This document shows positions 1 to 10,314 of a DNA stretch of 43,338 bases, one piece after another. The stretch lies in NCBI GenBank assembly GCA_017856455.1, contig JAFMEZ010000015.1:1-43338 (forward strand), written 5' to 3'. The notes below the pieces were generated by a model, which was not told the DNA's origin, searched no databases, and was given only the letters and a program-made list of their open reading frames with translations. Made by a program: the position numbers and the translations under genes. This stretch comes from Parafilimonas sp. GTDB lineage: Bacteria > Bacteroidota > Bacteroidia > Chitinophagales > Chitinophagaceae. Numbering within the stretch: the stretch's first letter is position 1; each line of letters begins with the position of its first letter.

Positions 1-698
1 TGCACAATTATTTTATGAATGATATCAAAGAAGCCGAAATTTTGAATCACATTATCTGCTGTTATTGTTAATGTGGTCCATGTTTTTCCATTGTCAGTTG
101 ATTTTAGAATTCCATTGCCATACACAAAAGCATTTGGGTAGGCAGCAGAAACACCAATAGCCTCTCCAGTACCTGCATACCATGTATCTGGTTTACTAGG
201 ATCTTGTGCAAGCGTTGATACACTTCTGACTTCATTTACAGGATGAACGAATTTCCAAGTGCTTCCTCCATCTTCACTTCTGAATATTCCACCAGATATT
301 CCACCAGCTAAAATGACTTTATTTGTTGATCCATTGTATCGTTTATCATGTACAATCGTTCTTGTTCTTCCACCATTTTGTGTGGGTCCTACTGCTTCAT
401 AACTGTTTGCAACAACACTTTGAAATGCTCCACTGCTGTTTACAGGCTGTGATTTCAACCATTCCAATTCTTTTGCATGTATTCCTTCAGGTATTTTACC
501 TGTTTTTAGATCTCTTGAAATCAACCATTCTTGTCTTGCTCTCAAAAAAGAGTTTTCTGCTTCCATCTCCTCGTCTTCATCATTAAGAATTACCATTCTT
601 TTTTGAGGCCAACTATTGTCATTTGCAGTATTCATATAAAAGTACGCGCCAGACAAAATCGCGATTAATCCAATGGCTATGTAAATATTTTTACGCAT
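1..698 (-). CDS. Asp-box (BNR) repeat protein, N-terminal part, runs off the window
   Basis: This is the first 232 codons of a minus-strand gene that continues beyond base 1. It starts at the ATG at 698-696. The N-terminus has a short basic stretch and one hydrophobic segment (about residues 4-21), which looks like an uncleaved signal anchor or signal peptide. An acidic, helical stretch rich in Glu and Asp follows at about residues 30-60. The rest reads like the start of a beta-propeller: two Asp-box motifs are visible, SEDGGSTW and STDNGKTW, of the kind found in sialidase, sortilin/VPS10 and BNR proteins. In Bacteroidota such proteins are usually large, exported, and often carry a type IX sorting domain at the C-terminus, which is not visible here. 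The substrate is unknown. It is divergent from mfd across 122 bases. Confidence 0.8.
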   Translation of the reverse strand, partial: MRKNIYIAIGLIAILSGAYFYMNTANDNSWPQKRMVILNDEDEEMEAENSFLRARQEWLISRDLKTGKIPEGIHAKELEWLKSQPVNSSGAFQSVVANSYEAVGPTQNGGRTRTIVHDKRYNGSTNKVILAGGISGGIFRSEDGGSTWKFVHPVNEVRSVSTLAQDPSKPDTWYAGTGEAIGVSAAYPNAFVYGNGILKSTDNGKTWTTLTITADNVIQNFGFFDIIHKIIV

Positions 699-797
699 AA
701 TCTTCGGGTATACAGCAAGTTAACCAAAAAAACGAGCAGAAATGTCAAATAATTGCTATAAAACTAAACCCGAATTTTATCTCGAAACACTTTGACG

Positions 798-805
798 TAA
801 CTTTG
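798..805 (+). promoter_or_regulatory. Putative -7 promoter element of mfd
   Basis: TAACTTTG matches the Bacteroidota -7 consensus TAnnTTTG exactly and ends 15 bases before the mfd ATG. It predicts a leader of roughly ten bases. No convincing -33 element is visible. Confidence 0.55.
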
Positions 806-820
806 TATTTCTGTTGAGGC

Positions 821-3800
821 ATGAACCTGGAGTTTCTTATTGATAGCTATACACAATCCCCCCGCACTCTGGAGATTGCGGACAAACTCGTATTGCCTGA
901 ACCTCAAAAGATAGCTTGCCACAAACTTGCTGGATCCTATTCTTCTCTTTTATTTTCTGGCTTGTATAAGCATTCAGCGTTACAAGCTTTTAATCATCTG
1001 ATTATTCTGGAAGATGCTGAAGAAGCAGCATATTTCCACAATGATATTGAGCAGCTGATCAATCCGATTGACCTTTTCTATTTTCCATCTTCATACAAGA
1101 CCAACAAAAATACACGTGAGCAAAGCAGCAGCCATATTATGTTGCGTACAGAGGCGCTTTCTCGTTGGTCAAATGCTGGTAATAAAAAAATCCTGGTAAC
1201 CTATCCAGAGGCTTTGGTGGAAAAAGTGGTCAGTTCAACCCTGTTAAATGAACATACGATTTCAATCAAAGTAAATGATAAGTTGTTGGTGGAGCCCATG
1301 ATGGCGAAACTTGTTGCATATGGATTTGAACGAACTGACTTTGTATACGAACCAGGACAGTTTGCCATGAGGGGTGGTATAATGGATATATATTCTTTTG
1401 GTAATGAAAAACCATACAGAATAGAATTGTTTGGCGACGAAGTTGATTCCATCAGAATTTTTGACCCTGAAACACAGTTGAGTGAAAGAAAGCTTTTGCA
1501 GGTAAATCTGATTCCAAAATTCGATCAGCCCAGTTCAGAACAACCTCGTGAGGATATCTTATCATTTATTCCATCCAATACAATCGTTTATTCATCGAAT
1601 TGGCAATTGATGAAGGACAGGTATGCTGATTTTTATGAACAGATCGAAAGTTTGCAACAAAATGAATTCACCTCTACAGATCGTTTTGAAAATGAAATTT
1701 TTCGATTTAGCTGTTTAGAATTTTCAGTTGCCAAAACTATTCCATCTCCTCATTTCGAATTTTCTTTTGATATCATTGAACAACCTTCTTTCAACAGGCA
1801 ATTTGATTTATTGATCAAAAATTTAAAAGAACATGAATCAAATAAACGCCCCATTTATATTTTTTCTGAAAATCCAAAACAATCAGAGCGACTATATTCT
1901 ATTTTTTCTGACTTAAAAGCTGAAATTTCTTTTGTTCCTGTACCTGCATCGCTTCACAGAGGTTTTTATGACAAAAGCTCTGGAGCTGTCGTGTATACAG
2001 ACCATCAAATTTTTCAACGGTATCATAAGTATAAAATCAAGCAGGCCTATAACAAGAGCAAGGCAATTACGCTCCGCGCATTGAAAGAATTACAACCTGG
2101 AGATTTTGTTGTGCATATCGATCATGGAGTTGGTGTGTTTAGTGGATTGCAAAAGGTGAATAACAATGGTCAGCTTCAAGAGGCAGTAAGAATTATTTAC
2201 CGCGACAATGATATTTTATATGTCAACATAAATTCACTTCACAAGATTTCTAAATACACCGGTAAAGAGGGTCATGTTCCCAAGGTGAATAAACTTGGAA
2301 GTGATGCATGGATAAAGCTTAAGGAAAAAACAAAAGGGAAAGTAAAAGAAATTGCTTTTGATCTTATCAAGTTGTATGCTGAACGAAAAGCTCAAGAAGG
2401 TTTTGCGCATAGTCCAGACAATTATCTTCAAACCGAACTCGAAGCCTCATTCATGTATGAGGATACCCCAGACCAAAGCAAAGCCATCGCTGATGTGAAA
2501 AAGGATATGGAAAGTGCTTCACCAATGGATCGATTGGTTTGTGGTGATGTTGGATTTGGCAAAACTGAAGTGGCTATCCGAGCGGCATTCAAGACTTGTA
2601 TAGACGGACGACAGGCTGCAGTTTTGGTTCCAACAACCATTTTGGCTTATCAACATTATAAAACCTTCAGTGAGCGCCTGAAAGATCTTCCTGTTAGGGT
2701 TGATTATGTTAATAGATTTAAATCGACTAAAGAGAAAAAAGAAACACTAAAGCAATTAAAGGAAGGTAAAATAGATATCATTGTCGGTACTCATTCATTG
2801 ATTGCAAAGGACGTTGAATTTAAAGATCTTGGGCTACTGGTTATCGATGAAGAGCAAAAATTTGGTGTAGCACATAAAGAGAAGATAAAAACACTGAAGA
2901 CTAATGTAGACTGTTTGACTTTGACTGCAACACCTATTCCAAGAACGCTACAATTTAGTTTAATGGGAGCGAGAGATTTAAGTATTATCAATACTCCTCC
3001 TCCAAACAGACAACCTATCCAAACAGAAGTATTGGTTTTTCAGGAAGACTTCATTCGAGATGCCATTTATTTTGAAGTTGAAAGAGGCGGGCAAGTATTT
3101 TTCATTCACAATAGAGTAAATGGTTTGCCAGAAATGGCTCAAATCATTAAAAGACTTTGTCCGGATGTTGAAGTTGGATTTGCACACGGACAACTTGAGG
3201 GGCATGATTTAGAAGAAAGAATATTCGATTTCATTCAACGTAAATATGATGTGCTGGTCTGTACAAATATTGTAGAAAGTGGAGTTGATATTCCAAATGT
3301 TAACACCATTATAGTGAATAATGCACATCAATTTGGTTTAAGTGATTTGCATCAATTGCGAGGAAGGGTTGGAAGAAGCAATAAAAAAGCATTTTGTTAT
3401 TTATTGGCACCTCCAATCAGTACATTACCTGCTGATTCGAGAAAAAGGCTGCAAACATTAGAGCAGCATGCAGAATTGGGAAGCGGATTTCAAATCGCAA
3501 TGCGGGATCTTGACATAAGAGGCGCAGGGAATATGTTAGGAGGGGAGCAAAGTGGATTTATGCTTGAAATTGGGTTTGAGATGTATCAAAAAATTTTGGA
3601 TGAAGCCATTCGTGAATTAAAAAGAACATCATTTAGAGAAGTATTTAAAGAAGAAATCAGTAGTCAGGATGATTTTGTACAGGATTGTACGATTGACACT
3701 GATTTGGAAATTCATATCCCTGATAGTTATGTTGATCAAGTAACAGAACGACTTGTATTATACACTAGGCTTGACAATTGTAAAGATGAAGAGGAGTTAA

Positions 3801-4156
3801 AAAAGTTTCATCTTGAATTGCAGGATCGATTCGGGCCAATACCGGAATGTGTCGAAGATTTGTTTACAACCGTCAGATGTCGGAAGATTGCGCTAGAGCT
3901 TGGTTTTGAGCGAATGACACTGAAGAACAAGACCTTAAGGTGCTACTTTGTAAACAATCCAGATTCGCCATACTTTATCTCTGAAGTATTTCAGTCAATT
4001 TTATTACATATTCAAACAAAGACCAATAAAAGTCATTTGAAGCAGGTAGGTAAAAACTTCATGTTGGTGACTGAAGAAGTTTCCAACATGAAGTCTCTTT
4101 ATGAGTTTTTACAGTCGGTGATCAGTACTGTAAAAGAAAAAGTAGTAATTAATTAG
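821..4156 (+). CDS. mfd: Transcription-repair coupling factor Mfd
   Basis: Mfd is a DNA translocase that removes RNA polymerase stalled at lesions and recruits the UvrA nucleotide excision repair machinery. The 1111-residue length fits the family. The N-terminal part (about 1-330) is the UvrB-like module, with the block around [11 protein letters not shown] near residue 183. The RNA-polymerase-interacting CarD-like domain begins near residue 425 ([14 protein letters not shown]). The helicase core has Walker A GDVGFGKT at 575-582, DEEQ at 676-679, TATPIPRTL, and the QLRGRVGRS motif VI. The C-terminal 200 residues form the TRCF autoinhibitory domain. The ATG lies just after an exact -7 element. 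Its stop codon overlaps the stop of the convergent DUF1080 gene by four bases, leaving no room for a terminator. Confidence 0.97.
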   Translation: MNLEFLIDSYTQSPRTLEIADKLVLPEPQKIACHKLAGSYSSLLFSGLYKHSALQAFNHLIILEDAEEAAYFHNDIEQLINPIDLFYFPSSYKTNKNTREQSSSHIMLRTEALSRWSNAGNKKILVTYPEALVEKVVSSTLLNEHTISIKVNDKLLVEPMMAKLVAYGFERTDFVYEPGQFAMRGGIMDIYSFGNEKPYRIELFGDEVDSIRIFDPETQLSERKLLQVNLIPKFDQPSSEQPREDILSFIPSNTIVYSSNWQLMKDRYADFYEQIESLQQNEFTSTDRFENEIFRFSCLEFSVAKTIPSPHFEFSFDIIEQPSFNRQFDLLIKNLKEHESNKRPIYIFSENPKQSERLYSIFSDLKAEISFVPVPASLHRGFYDKSSGAVVYTDHQIFQRYHKYKIKQAYNKSKAITLRALKELQPGDFVVHIDHGVGVFSGLQKVNNNGQLQEAVRIIYRDNDILYVNINSLHKISKYTGKEGHVPKVNKLGSDAWIKLKEKTKGKVKEIAFDLIKLYAERKAQEGFAHSPDNYLQTELEASFMYEDTPDQSKAIADVKKDMESASPMDRLVCGDVGFGKTEVAIRAAFKTCIDGRQAAVLVPTTILAYQHYKTFSERLKDLPVRVDYVNRFKSTKEKKETLKQLKEGKIDIIVGTHSLIAKDVEFKDLGLLVIDEEQKFGVAHKEKIKTLKTNVDCLTLTATPIPRTLQFSLMGARDLSIINTPPPNRQPIQTEVLVFQEDFIRDAIYFEVERGGQVFFIHNRVNGLPEMAQIIKRLCPDVEVGFAHGQLEGHDLEERIFDFIQRKYDVLVCTNIVESGVDIPNVNTIIVNNAHQFGLSDLHQLRGRVGRSNKKAFCYLLAPPISTLPADSRKRLQTLEQHAELGSGFQIAMRDLDIRGAGNMLGGEQSGFMLEIGFEMYQKILDEAIRELKRTSFREVFKEEISSQDDFVQDCTIDTDLEIHIPDSYVDQVTERLVLYTRLDNCKDEEELKKFHLELQDRFGPIPECVEDLFTTVRCRKIALELGFERMTLKNKTLRCYFVNNPDSPYFISEVFQSILLHIQTKTNKSHLKQVGKNFMLVTEEVSNMKSLYEFLQSVISTVKEKVVIN

Positions 4157-4896
4157 AGTGGTCTGATCCAAATATTTCTGAAACTTACAGCATCACCATG
4201 ATCTTGGAGGCTGATGGGTTCTTTTGCGCCGTGTGATTTATAATTTGCAATGCCAATGTATTCAGTACCTCCCCAAATGGTTGCATTATTTTGTATCAAT
4301 ACTCCATTGTGTAATACGGTAATTCTTGCTTGTGATACTATGATTCCATTTTCTGAAAATCTTGGGGCTGTAAAAATTACATCGTATGTCTGCCATTCAC
4401 CAGGTCCTTTGCTTGCATTTACCAAAGGAACCAGTTGTTTATAAATACTTCCAGCTTGACCATTTGAATAGGTCTTGTTGTTGTAGCTATCAAGTACTTG
4501 TAATTCATATCTACCCATTAAAAATATTCCACTGTTCCCTCTTCCCTGTCCTTCGCCTTTAACTTCTGATGGAGTTCTCCATTCGATATGCAACTGGCAA
4601 TCACCAAAACTTTCTTTTGTTGTGATGAGTCCCGCTCCTCTTTTAACTGTCATTGCTCCATCTGCTAATGTCCATTCTACTGGTTTTCCTTTGGTGCCAA
4701 CCCATTTTGAAAAATCTTTTCCATCGAATAAAATGATGGCATCTGAGGGGGGTGTTGCTGTTGAGTTTCCAGGGGTAATGACTGCGGGGGCTGGATCATA
4801 GATCTCAGATAGCTTAGGGTCACCACCTGCTCTAACTTGTGCTAGAAGAAAATGAGATGTAAGGCATCCACAAATGAGAATAAATATTTGTTTCAT
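4153..4896 (-). CDS. Secreted DUF1080 (3-keto-disaccharide hydrolase-like) protein
   Basis: A 247-residue exported protein with a clear signal peptide (residues 1-20, ending LLAQ). From about residue 52 it matches the DUF1080 family, a concanavalin/laminin-G-like beta-sandwich: [13 protein letters not shown], then the [18 protein letters not shown] block near 120-137, and a C-terminal block ending RNIWIRPL. Some DUF1080 members cleave 3-keto-disaccharides and others bind or hydrolyse glycans, so a role in periplasmic or surface carbohydrate breakdown is likely, but the substrate cannot be read from sequence. There is no oxidoreductase partner next door, so a 3-keto-glycoside pathway is not supported by context. 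It is divergent from apaG and convergent with mfd. Confidence 0.88.
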   Translation of the reverse strand: MKQIFILICGCLTSHFLLAQVRAGGDPKLSEIYDPAPAVITPGNSTATPPSDAIILFDGKDFSKWVGTKGKPVEWTLADGAMTVKRGAGLITTKESFGDCQLHIEWRTPSEVKGEGQGRGNSGIFLMGRYELQVLDSYNNKTYSNGQAGSIYKQLVPLVNASKGPGEWQTYDVIFTAPRFSENGIIVSQARITVLHNGVLIQNNATIWGGTEYIGIANYKSHGAKEPISLQDHGDAVSFRNIWIRPL

Positions 4897-4979
4897 TTTT
4901 ACACGTTTTTAAGGAATTGAATTTACACAATAAAATCACAAAAACAATTTCGAATTTAATCTCCCATCTGTTATATATT

Positions 4980-4987
4980 TATCTTTG
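4980..4987 (+). promoter_or_regulatory. Putative -7 promoter element of apaG
   Basis: TATCTTTG matches TAnnTTTG exactly and ends 15 bases before the ATG at 5003. The last three bases are the TTG that would otherwise be an upstream in-frame start at 4985, so this element argues for the ATG at 5003. Confidence 0.55.
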
Positions 4988-5002
4988 ATTAAAGATATTT
5001 TG

Positions 5003-5389
5003 ATGGTTTCGAAAGTTACAGAAGGTGTAAAAATATCAGTGGAACTCTTTTATCAACCGGAGTATTCCAATCCATTTCAAAGTGAATTCATGTTCGCATA
5101 CAGAATCACTATTGAAAACAATAATTTATTTCCTATTCAATTATTGAGAAGACATTGGTGGATCGTTGATAGCAATGCTGATAAAAGAGAAGTGGAAGGA
5201 GAAGGAGTAATTGGTGTTCAACCTATCATTGCACCTGGTGAAAAATATCAATATATTTCTGGTTCAAATTTGAAGTCTGAAATGGGACTCATGACAGGAA
5301 CATACATCATGGAAAATCTAGTATCGCGTCAACAATTTGAAGTTAAAATTCCAGCGTTTCAAATGGAAGCGCCGTTCAAAAGAAATTAA
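5003..5389 (+). CDS. apaG: ApaG-domain protein
   Basis: A single ApaG (DUF525) domain of 128 residues, the usual length. The family has an immunoglobulin-like fold; the name comes from a link to Ap4A levels and Co2+/Mg2+ sensitivity in enterobacteria, but the biochemical role remains unclear. Visible family features are the N-terminal VTEGVKISVE strand, the block around FAYRITIENNN, the RRHWWIVDS segment and the glycine-rich GEGVIGVQPIIAPGE segment. A longer form starting with TTG at 4985 is possible but unlikely, because that codon lies inside the probable promoter box. It is on the same strand as the desaturase, 53 bases upstream of it, but the desaturase may have its own promoter. Confidence 0.93.
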   Translation: MVSKVTEGVKISVELFYQPEYSNPFQSEFMFAYRITIENNNLFPIQLLRRHWWIVDSNADKREVEGEGVIGVQPIIAPGEKYQYISGSNLKSEMGLMTGTYIMENLVSRQQFEVKIPAFQMEAPFKRN

Positions 5390-5410
5390 AAGTTTATCAA
5401 ATTCAGCAAG

Positions 5411-5418
5411 TATCTTCG
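5411..5418 (+). promoter_or_regulatory. Possible -7 promoter element of the desaturase gene
   Basis: TATCTTCG matches TAnnTTTG with one mismatch and lies 24 bases before the ATG at 5443. It is weaker than the other boxes in this window. Confidence 0.3.
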
Positions 5419-5442
5419 TAAATCAATTAAAATTCATTAAGC

Positions 5443-6531
5443 ATGTCTGTATTGGGCTATAAGGTTACATTCAATAATAAGCAAAGGGAGTTTTTTAATG
5501 CACTTAAACAAGAGGTAGATTCCTATTTCGAAAAAAATGGCATTAGTAAAACAGGGAATTGGAAGCTTTATACCAAAACACTTATTTTAATCCCATCTGC
5601 CATCGCTATCTATTTTACATTAATGATGGTGTCACTACACTGGTCGGTTTCTTCTTTGTTATGGGTGATATTTGGACTCAACATGGCGGCCATCGGATTT
5701 AATATCATGCATGATGCCTGTCATGGAAGTTTCTCAACAAGAGGGTGGGTGAATGAATTATTCGGACTTACCAATAACTTTTTGGGTGGAAATGCTTTTC
5801 TATGGAAGTTGAAGCATAATATTATTCATCATACTTATACGAATGTTGATGGAGTTGATGATGATATCAACAATATGCCTTTCATGAGACAGTGCTCTAC
5901 TCAGCCATGGAAACCCATGCATAGATTCCAGAGTATTTACATGTTCTTTTTATACGGCTTTACATCATTATTCATGTTTTTCATGGATTATGTAAAATAT
6001 TTTTCAAAACGAGTTCATACTACACCACTAAAAAAGATGGATGCAAAAGAACATATCATTTTTTGGGGTGGAAAACTGTTCTTTATTATTTTTTATATAG
6101 TAATTCCAATTTTAGTAATCGGCTGGAAGGCTTGGTTGATTGGTTTTTTAATTAGTCAATTTACACTTGGATTAACATTAGCAATTGTTTTTCAATTGGC
6201 GCATGTGGTTGAGCATGCGGAATTTGAATCTGCTGGAGTTGATCCAGTGAAAATCGAAAATGAGTGGGCGATACACCAAGTGAAGACCACAGCAAACTTT
6301 GCTTTTTCAAATAAGTTGGTTACTTGGTTTGTAGGCGGATTGAATTATCAGATTGAACATCACTTGTTCCCTCGCATTAGTCATATTCATTATCCTGAAA
6401 TCAGTAAGATTGTACGTGAAACCTGCGCCAAGTTTGAATTAAATTATATTTATTTTCCAACTACACGTGCAGCTGTTGTCTCGCATGTGAGGTTCATGAA
6501 TCAAATGGGCAGGAAACCAATTTCTATTTAG
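5443..6531 (+). CDS. Membrane acyl-lipid/acyl-CoA fatty acid desaturase
   Basis: A 362-residue integral-membrane di-iron desaturase. The three histidine boxes are intact: HDACH at 90-94, HNIIHH at 125-130, and QIEHH at 303-307, with Gln replacing the first His as in front-end (delta-6-like) desaturases. Hydrophobic hairpins lie at about 45-90, 163-182 and 208-255. There is no N-terminal cytochrome b5 domain, so electrons must come from a separate ferredoxin or cytochrome. It introduces a double bond in membrane fatty acids, probably for fluidity adjustment; regiospecificity cannot be read from sequence. It converges on gldB with an eight-base overlap of coding ends. Confidence 0.93.
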   Translation: MSVLGYKVTFNNKQREFFNALKQEVDSYFEKNGISKTGNWKLYTKTLILIPSAIAIYFTLMMVSLHWSVSSLLWVIFGLNMAAIGFNIMHDACHGSFSTRGWVNELFGLTNNFLGGNAFLWKLKHNIIHHTYTNVDGVDDDINNMPFMRQCSTQPWKPMHRFQSIYMFFLYGFTSLFMFFMDYVKYFSKRVHTTPLKKMDAKEHIIFWGGKLFFIIFYIVIPILVIGWKAWLIGFLISQFTLGLTLAIVFQLAHVVEHAEFESAGVDPVKIENEWAIHQVKTTANFAFSNKLVTWFVGGLNYQIEHHLFPRISHIHYPEISKIVRETCAKFELNYIYFPTTRAAVVSHVRFMNQMGRKPISI

Positions 6532-7564
6532 GTCTGTATTTCGAAGATGCTAAAATAGTTTTTGCATCAAGATTTAATAATTCTTCTAATTGTGTATCAG
6601 GGAATTTATCCATGTATGCATTTACGATTTGCTTACCTACAAAAAGTGAAATAAAACCTGGAGAGCCCATTCCAAATTCTGAAGTCATAGGACCGTCTGT
6701 AACAAATGATCTAATTCTTAAATAGTCTTTCTCATATAATAAATTGTTCTCTGAAATGTAATTCCATATAAATCCTTCGTTCTCTTTAACGGCATTGAGT
6801 TGCGATGCGGTATAACCAATTTTAATTTCTTCTTTTTCAAATGGCATAAATAAATCAAGTAAATACATCCTTTTTCCATGATCTATCAGTAAGTCAAGTA
6901 ATGTATTGTCCGTTTGTACAAATGGATAGATATCGTCAATGATATTTTTAATGCAGTTGGAAGCAATATAATCTGTAGAAAATTTTCTTGAAATGTAATC
7001 AGGGTATAGTTGCTGGCCCATGTCAGACTTGTATATTCCCGCATCACTTCCTAAATGTAACTGCAAACCTACACATAATGCATCTTGCGTGATGATTTCA
7101 CCTGATCCTCCAATGACGCCATATGCAAATGCGTCAATTGGTCCTATGAAAGTGATCAATTTTTTCGGCAGTTCATATTTGGGGAAATAGTATTTTACAT
7201 ATTGAAGACTTTTTTTGATGCTGTTGGCTGCTGGTTCAATTTCCTTGTCAAACTTGGTTGTTGAATCATAGATAGCATTATAGTCTCTGATAAATTTTTT
7301 AATGATATCATTTCTCTTCAGGCTATCTAAATCTGCAAGTCCTACCACTTTATCACGGAATTCAAAATAAAAATTTGGATATTTTTCCGCTATTCTCAGC
7401 AGGGAATTGTCCAATTGATTCGTATCGATGTTGAAAAAATCCTTCTCGAATCTTTGTACTTCAAGCTGCACAGTTATTCCGCTTATATTTGGCCCCCTTT
7501 TATTATTACACCCCATGAGTGTAATTGCGCCAATGCTACAGAAAAGCAAGATTGATTTAAACAT
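6524..7564 (-). CDS. gldB: Gliding motility lipoprotein GldB
   Basis: A 346-residue lipoprotein. The signal peptide ends in a lipobox with the cysteine at residue 19 (LMGC). The body matches GldB-like proteins: the VQRFEKDFFNID segment near 36, PNFYFEFRDKVVG near 63-75, the FIGPIDAFAYG segment near 140, and the GQQLYPDYISRKF / CIKNIIDDIYP pair near 185-215. GldB is needed for gliding in Flavobacterium, but homologues are widespread in non-gliding Bacteroidota, so motility is not proven. It is divergent from nadE, an arrangement I recall as common in the phylum. No gldC is visible here. An exact -7 box lies 13 bases upstream of its ATG. Confidence 0.9.
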   Translation of the reverse strand: MFKSILLFCSIGAITLMGCNNKRGPNISGITVQLEVQRFEKDFFNIDTNQLDNSLLRIAEKYPNFYFEFRDKVVGLADLDSLKRNDIIKKFIRDYNAIYDSTTKFDKEIEPAANSIKKSLQYVKYYFPKYELPKKLITFIGPIDAFAYGVIGGSGEIITQDALCVGLQLHLGSDAGIYKSDMGQQLYPDYISRKFSTDYIASNCIKNIIDDIYPFVQTDNTLLDLLIDHGKRMYLLDLFMPFEKEEIKIGYTASQLNAVKENEGFIWNYISENNLLYEKDYLRIRSFVTDGPMTSEFGMGSPGFISLFVGKQIVNAYMDKFPDTQLEELLNLDAKTILASSKYRPK

Positions 7565-7577
7565 GCCAAAAATTTTT

Positions 7578-7585
7578 CAAAAATA
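7578..7585 (-). promoter_or_regulatory. Putative -7 promoter element of gldB
   Basis: On the minus strand this reads TATTTTTG, an exact TAnnTTTG match, ending 13 bases before the gldB ATG at 7564. It predicts a leader of under ten bases. Confidence 0.5.
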
Positions 7586-7645
7586 TGTAATTATAGTGCT
7601 TTTTCATTCCTCACTAGTTTTTCTTAATTATTCAATGTATTTCCT

Positions 7646-7653
7646 CAACTTTG
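7646..7653 (+). promoter_or_regulatory. Possible -7 promoter element of nadE, touching the start codon
   Basis: CAACTTTG matches TAnnTTTG except at the first base and ends only four bases before the ATG at 7658. If it is used, transcription would begin at or next to the start codon. Confidence 0.4.
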
Positions 7654-7657
7654 CGCC

Positions 7658-9370
7658 ATGAAAGTGTTGGTTGCTCAACAGAATTATCATATTGGAAATT
7701 TTGCACTCAATTCAGCAAAAATGATCAGTGTCATTGAGGAGGCAAAATCACAACATGTTGATTTGGTCGTATTTTCTGAATTATCTGTTTGCGGATATCC
7801 TCCTAGAGATTTTTTAGAATTTGATGATTTTATCAAATTGGTTGATGATACCATCGCTGAAATAGCAAAGCATACCACTGGTATAGGTGTATTGCTTGGA
7901 GCTCCAACAAAAAACGGATTTTCAAAAGGAAAGCCACTTTTTAATTCTGCTATTTTAATACACGAAGGAGCTCTTGTAGGGAAGGTTCATAAATCATTAC
8001 TTCCCAATTATGATGTGTTTGATGAATATAGATACTTTGAGCCTTCGTTTGATTGGAATATCATTGAATTTAAAGGGAAGAAACTTGCTGTTACCATTTG
8101 TGAGGATATCTGGAATATTGGAGATAATCCACTGTACAGAATTTGTCCGATGGACGAATTAATGAAATTTGCTCCTGATATCATGATCAATATTTCGGCT
8201 TCTCCTTTTGATTATGATCATGATATTGATCGTGTTGAGGTAATATGTCAAAATGTACGCAAGTATAAATTGCCAATGATATACTGTAATGCAGTAGGAG
8301 CCCAAACTGAAATTGTATTTGATGGGGGAAGTATGGTCGTCAATCAGAATGGGTTTATTCATCATGAATTAAAGTATTTTGTCGAAGATTCATTTATTGT
8401 TAATACAGAAGATTTATATCATTCAAGTCCTGAAAATTTATCGCATGAAAATCTCGCGATGGATAAAGACATGCGTGTCGCAAAGGCAAATGATACCAAT
8501 CAGATAATTGAATATCTGACCAATGAGCACAATATTGATCAGGTGAAAAGTGCATTAATATTGGGTATTCGTGATTATTTCAATAAGATGGGATTTACCA
8601 AAGCGATTTTAGGCAGCAGCGGGGGCATCGACTCGGCAGTTGTTTTATCCCTTGCAGTTGAGGCACTCGGGAAAGAGAATGTGACTGCTGTATTGATGCC
8701 CTCAACATACTCAACATCTCATTCTGTTGATGATGCAAAGGCATTAAGTGAAAATTTGGGAAATCCATATCATATCATTCCTATCAAAGATGTTTACGGC
8801 AGCTTCATCCAAACTTTAGATCCTTTATTTGCCAATACGCCTTTTGGTATTGCTGAAGAAAATATCCAAAGCAGGTCTAGAGGAAATTTGTTGATGGCAA
8901 TTGCAAATAAGTTCGGGTATGTTTTGTTAAATACTTCAAACAAAAGTGAGTTGGCAACTGGATATGGTACGCTTTATGGGGATATGGCAGGTGGCTTGAG
9001 TATTCTAGGCGATTTATATAAGTCGCAAGTTTATGCCTTGGCAAAGTATATCAATAAGGAAAAAGAAATCATTCCCGTCAATATCATTCAAAAAGAACCA
9101 TCAGCGGAACTTAGGCCTAATCAAAAAGACAGCGACAGTTTACCTGACTATGATATACTGGATCGAATGCTCTATATGTATATTGAACGCAGAAAAGGTC
9201 CTGCTGATATCATCGCATGCGGATTTGATGAGCAGCTTGTCAGAAAGACGTTAAGGATGGTGAATACCAATGAATACAAGCGAAATCAGTTCTGTCCTAT
9301 TATTCGTGTAAGCGCAAAGGCATTCGGCGTTGGAAGAAGAGTGCCAATCGTTGCCAAATATTTAAGTTAA
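7658..9370 (+). CDS. nadE: Glutamine-dependent NAD+ synthetase
   Basis: A 570-residue, two-domain enzyme for the last step of NAD synthesis: it amidates deamido-NAD using ammonia released from glutamine. The N-terminal nitrilase-type glutaminase has the expected Glu41 (in SELSVCGYPPRD), Lys112 and Cys148 (TICEDIW) triad. The C-terminal synthetase starts near residue 290 and has the PP-loop SGGIDS at 321-326, with the NTSNKSELATGYGTLYGD block downstream. All key residues are present and the length is close to other fused bacterial NadE proteins. It is followed 13 bases later by rsgA on the same strand, so the two are probably co-transcribed. Confidence 0.97.
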   Translation: MKVLVAQQNYHIGNFALNSAKMISVIEEAKSQHVDLVVFSELSVCGYPPRDFLEFDDFIKLVDDTIAEIAKHTTGIGVLLGAPTKNGFSKGKPLFNSAILIHEGALVGKVHKSLLPNYDVFDEYRYFEPSFDWNIIEFKGKKLAVTICEDIWNIGDNPLYRICPMDELMKFAPDIMINISASPFDYDHDIDRVEVICQNVRKYKLPMIYCNAVGAQTEIVFDGGSMVVNQNGFIHHELKYFVEDSFIVNTEDLYHSSPENLSHENLAMDKDMRVAKANDTNQIIEYLTNEHNIDQVKSALILGIRDYFNKMGFTKAILGSSGGIDSAVVLSLAVEALGKENVTAVLMPSTYSTSHSVDDAKALSENLGNPYHIIPIKDVYGSFIQTLDPLFANTPFGIAEENIQSRSRGNLLMAIANKFGYVLLNTSNKSELATGYGTLYGDMAGGLSILGDLYKSQVYALAKYINKEKEIIPVNIIQKEPSAELRPNQKDSDSLPDYDILDRMLYMYIERRKGPADIIACGFDEQLVRKTLRMVNTNEYKRNQFCPIIRVSAKAFGVGRRVPIVAKYLS

Positions 9371-9383
9371 CCAAACCTCTAAT

Positions 9384-10313
9384 TTGAAAGCAACAGTTTA
9401 CAAGTCGACAGGCAGTTGGTACGTTTTAAAGAGCGAAGACAATCATTTTTATAATGCCAGATTAAAAGGGAAGTTCAAGATAGACGAAATTACTTCTACA
9501 AATCCAATTGCAGTAGGTGATAAAGTTGATTTTGATTTTGAGGGGGAAGAAAATAAAAATGCGATCATTACTGATTTACACCCGCGTGCCAATTATGTAA
9601 ATCGAGTCTCTCCAGCGAATCGAAGAATGCATCATATTATTGCTTCAAATATTGATCAATCCATACTTATAGCAACAATAAAAGATCCGAAGACTTCTTT
9701 GGGATTTATTGATCGTTTTTTGGTCACTTGTGAAGCTTTTCACATACCTGCGATTATCTTATTTAATAAGGCTGATATATATAAAGAAAAGGAGATGAAA
9801 ATATATCAGGAAAGAATGTTGATGTATGAGGATATTGGATATAAGGTTTTGCTCACTTCAGTCACAACCAATCAAGGAATGTATGAGTTGCAAAATCTCT
9901 TGCAGCGTAAAAAAACCCTGTTCAGTGGTCACTCAGGTGTAGGTAAGTCGAGTTTGATCAATAAGATTCTTGGAAATGAAGATATTAAAACCAGTGAAGT
10001 AAGCAATTGGAGTGGAAAAGGAATGCATACAACAACATTTGCAGAAATGTATGATTTACCTTTCGGAGGTCAAATTATAGATACTCCAGGTATGCGAGAA
10101 TTTGCAATTGCAGATATCGTAAGAAAAGAGTTATCTCATTATTTTCCTGAAATGAGGGCTTTGCTGAATAATTGTCAGTATAATAATTGTATGCACATCA
10201 ATGAACCATCATGTGCAATCAAAGAAGCAGTGCTTGATGGTGTTATCAGCGAGGAACGATACATAAGTTATTGTACTATTTTGGATTCAATTAAAGAAAA
10301 CGATTGGGATTAG
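9384..10313 (+). CDS. rsgA: Ribosome small-subunit biogenesis GTPase RsgA, TTG start
   Basis: A 309-residue circularly permuted GTPase that checks late 30S subunit maturation. An N-terminal OB-fold (about 1-75) is followed by the GTPase motifs in permuted order: NKAD at 128-131, P-loop GHSGVGKS at 182-189, and DTPG at 233-236. A zinc-binding knuckle follows, with Cys264, Cys269, His271 and Cys277. The start must be the TTG at 9384: reading upstream in frame there is a stop at 9363-9365 and no ATG or GTG between, and the next in-frame ATG would delete the OB-fold. It lies 13 bases after nadE. The stop lies one base from the stop of the convergent carbonic anhydrase gene. Confidence 0.95.
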   Translation: MKATVYKSTGSWYVLKSEDNHFYNARLKGKFKIDEITSTNPIAVGDKVDFDFEGEENKNAIITDLHPRANYVNRVSPANRRMHHIIASNIDQSILIATIKDPKTSLGFIDRFLVTCEAFHIPAIILFNKADIYKEKEMKIYQERMLMYEDIGYKVLLTSVTTNQGMYELQNLLQRKKTLFSGHSGVGKSSLINKILGNEDIKTSEVSNWSGKGMHTTTFAEMYDLPFGGQIIDTPGMREFAIADIVRKELSHYFPEMRALLNNCQYNNCMHINEPSCAIKEAVLDGVISEERYISYCTILDSIKENDWD

Positions 10314-10314
10314 T

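Noticed and set aside
4985-5002. TTG start of apaG
   Set aside because: The codon is part of the TATCTTTG promoter box, and the 128-residue product from 5003 has the usual length.
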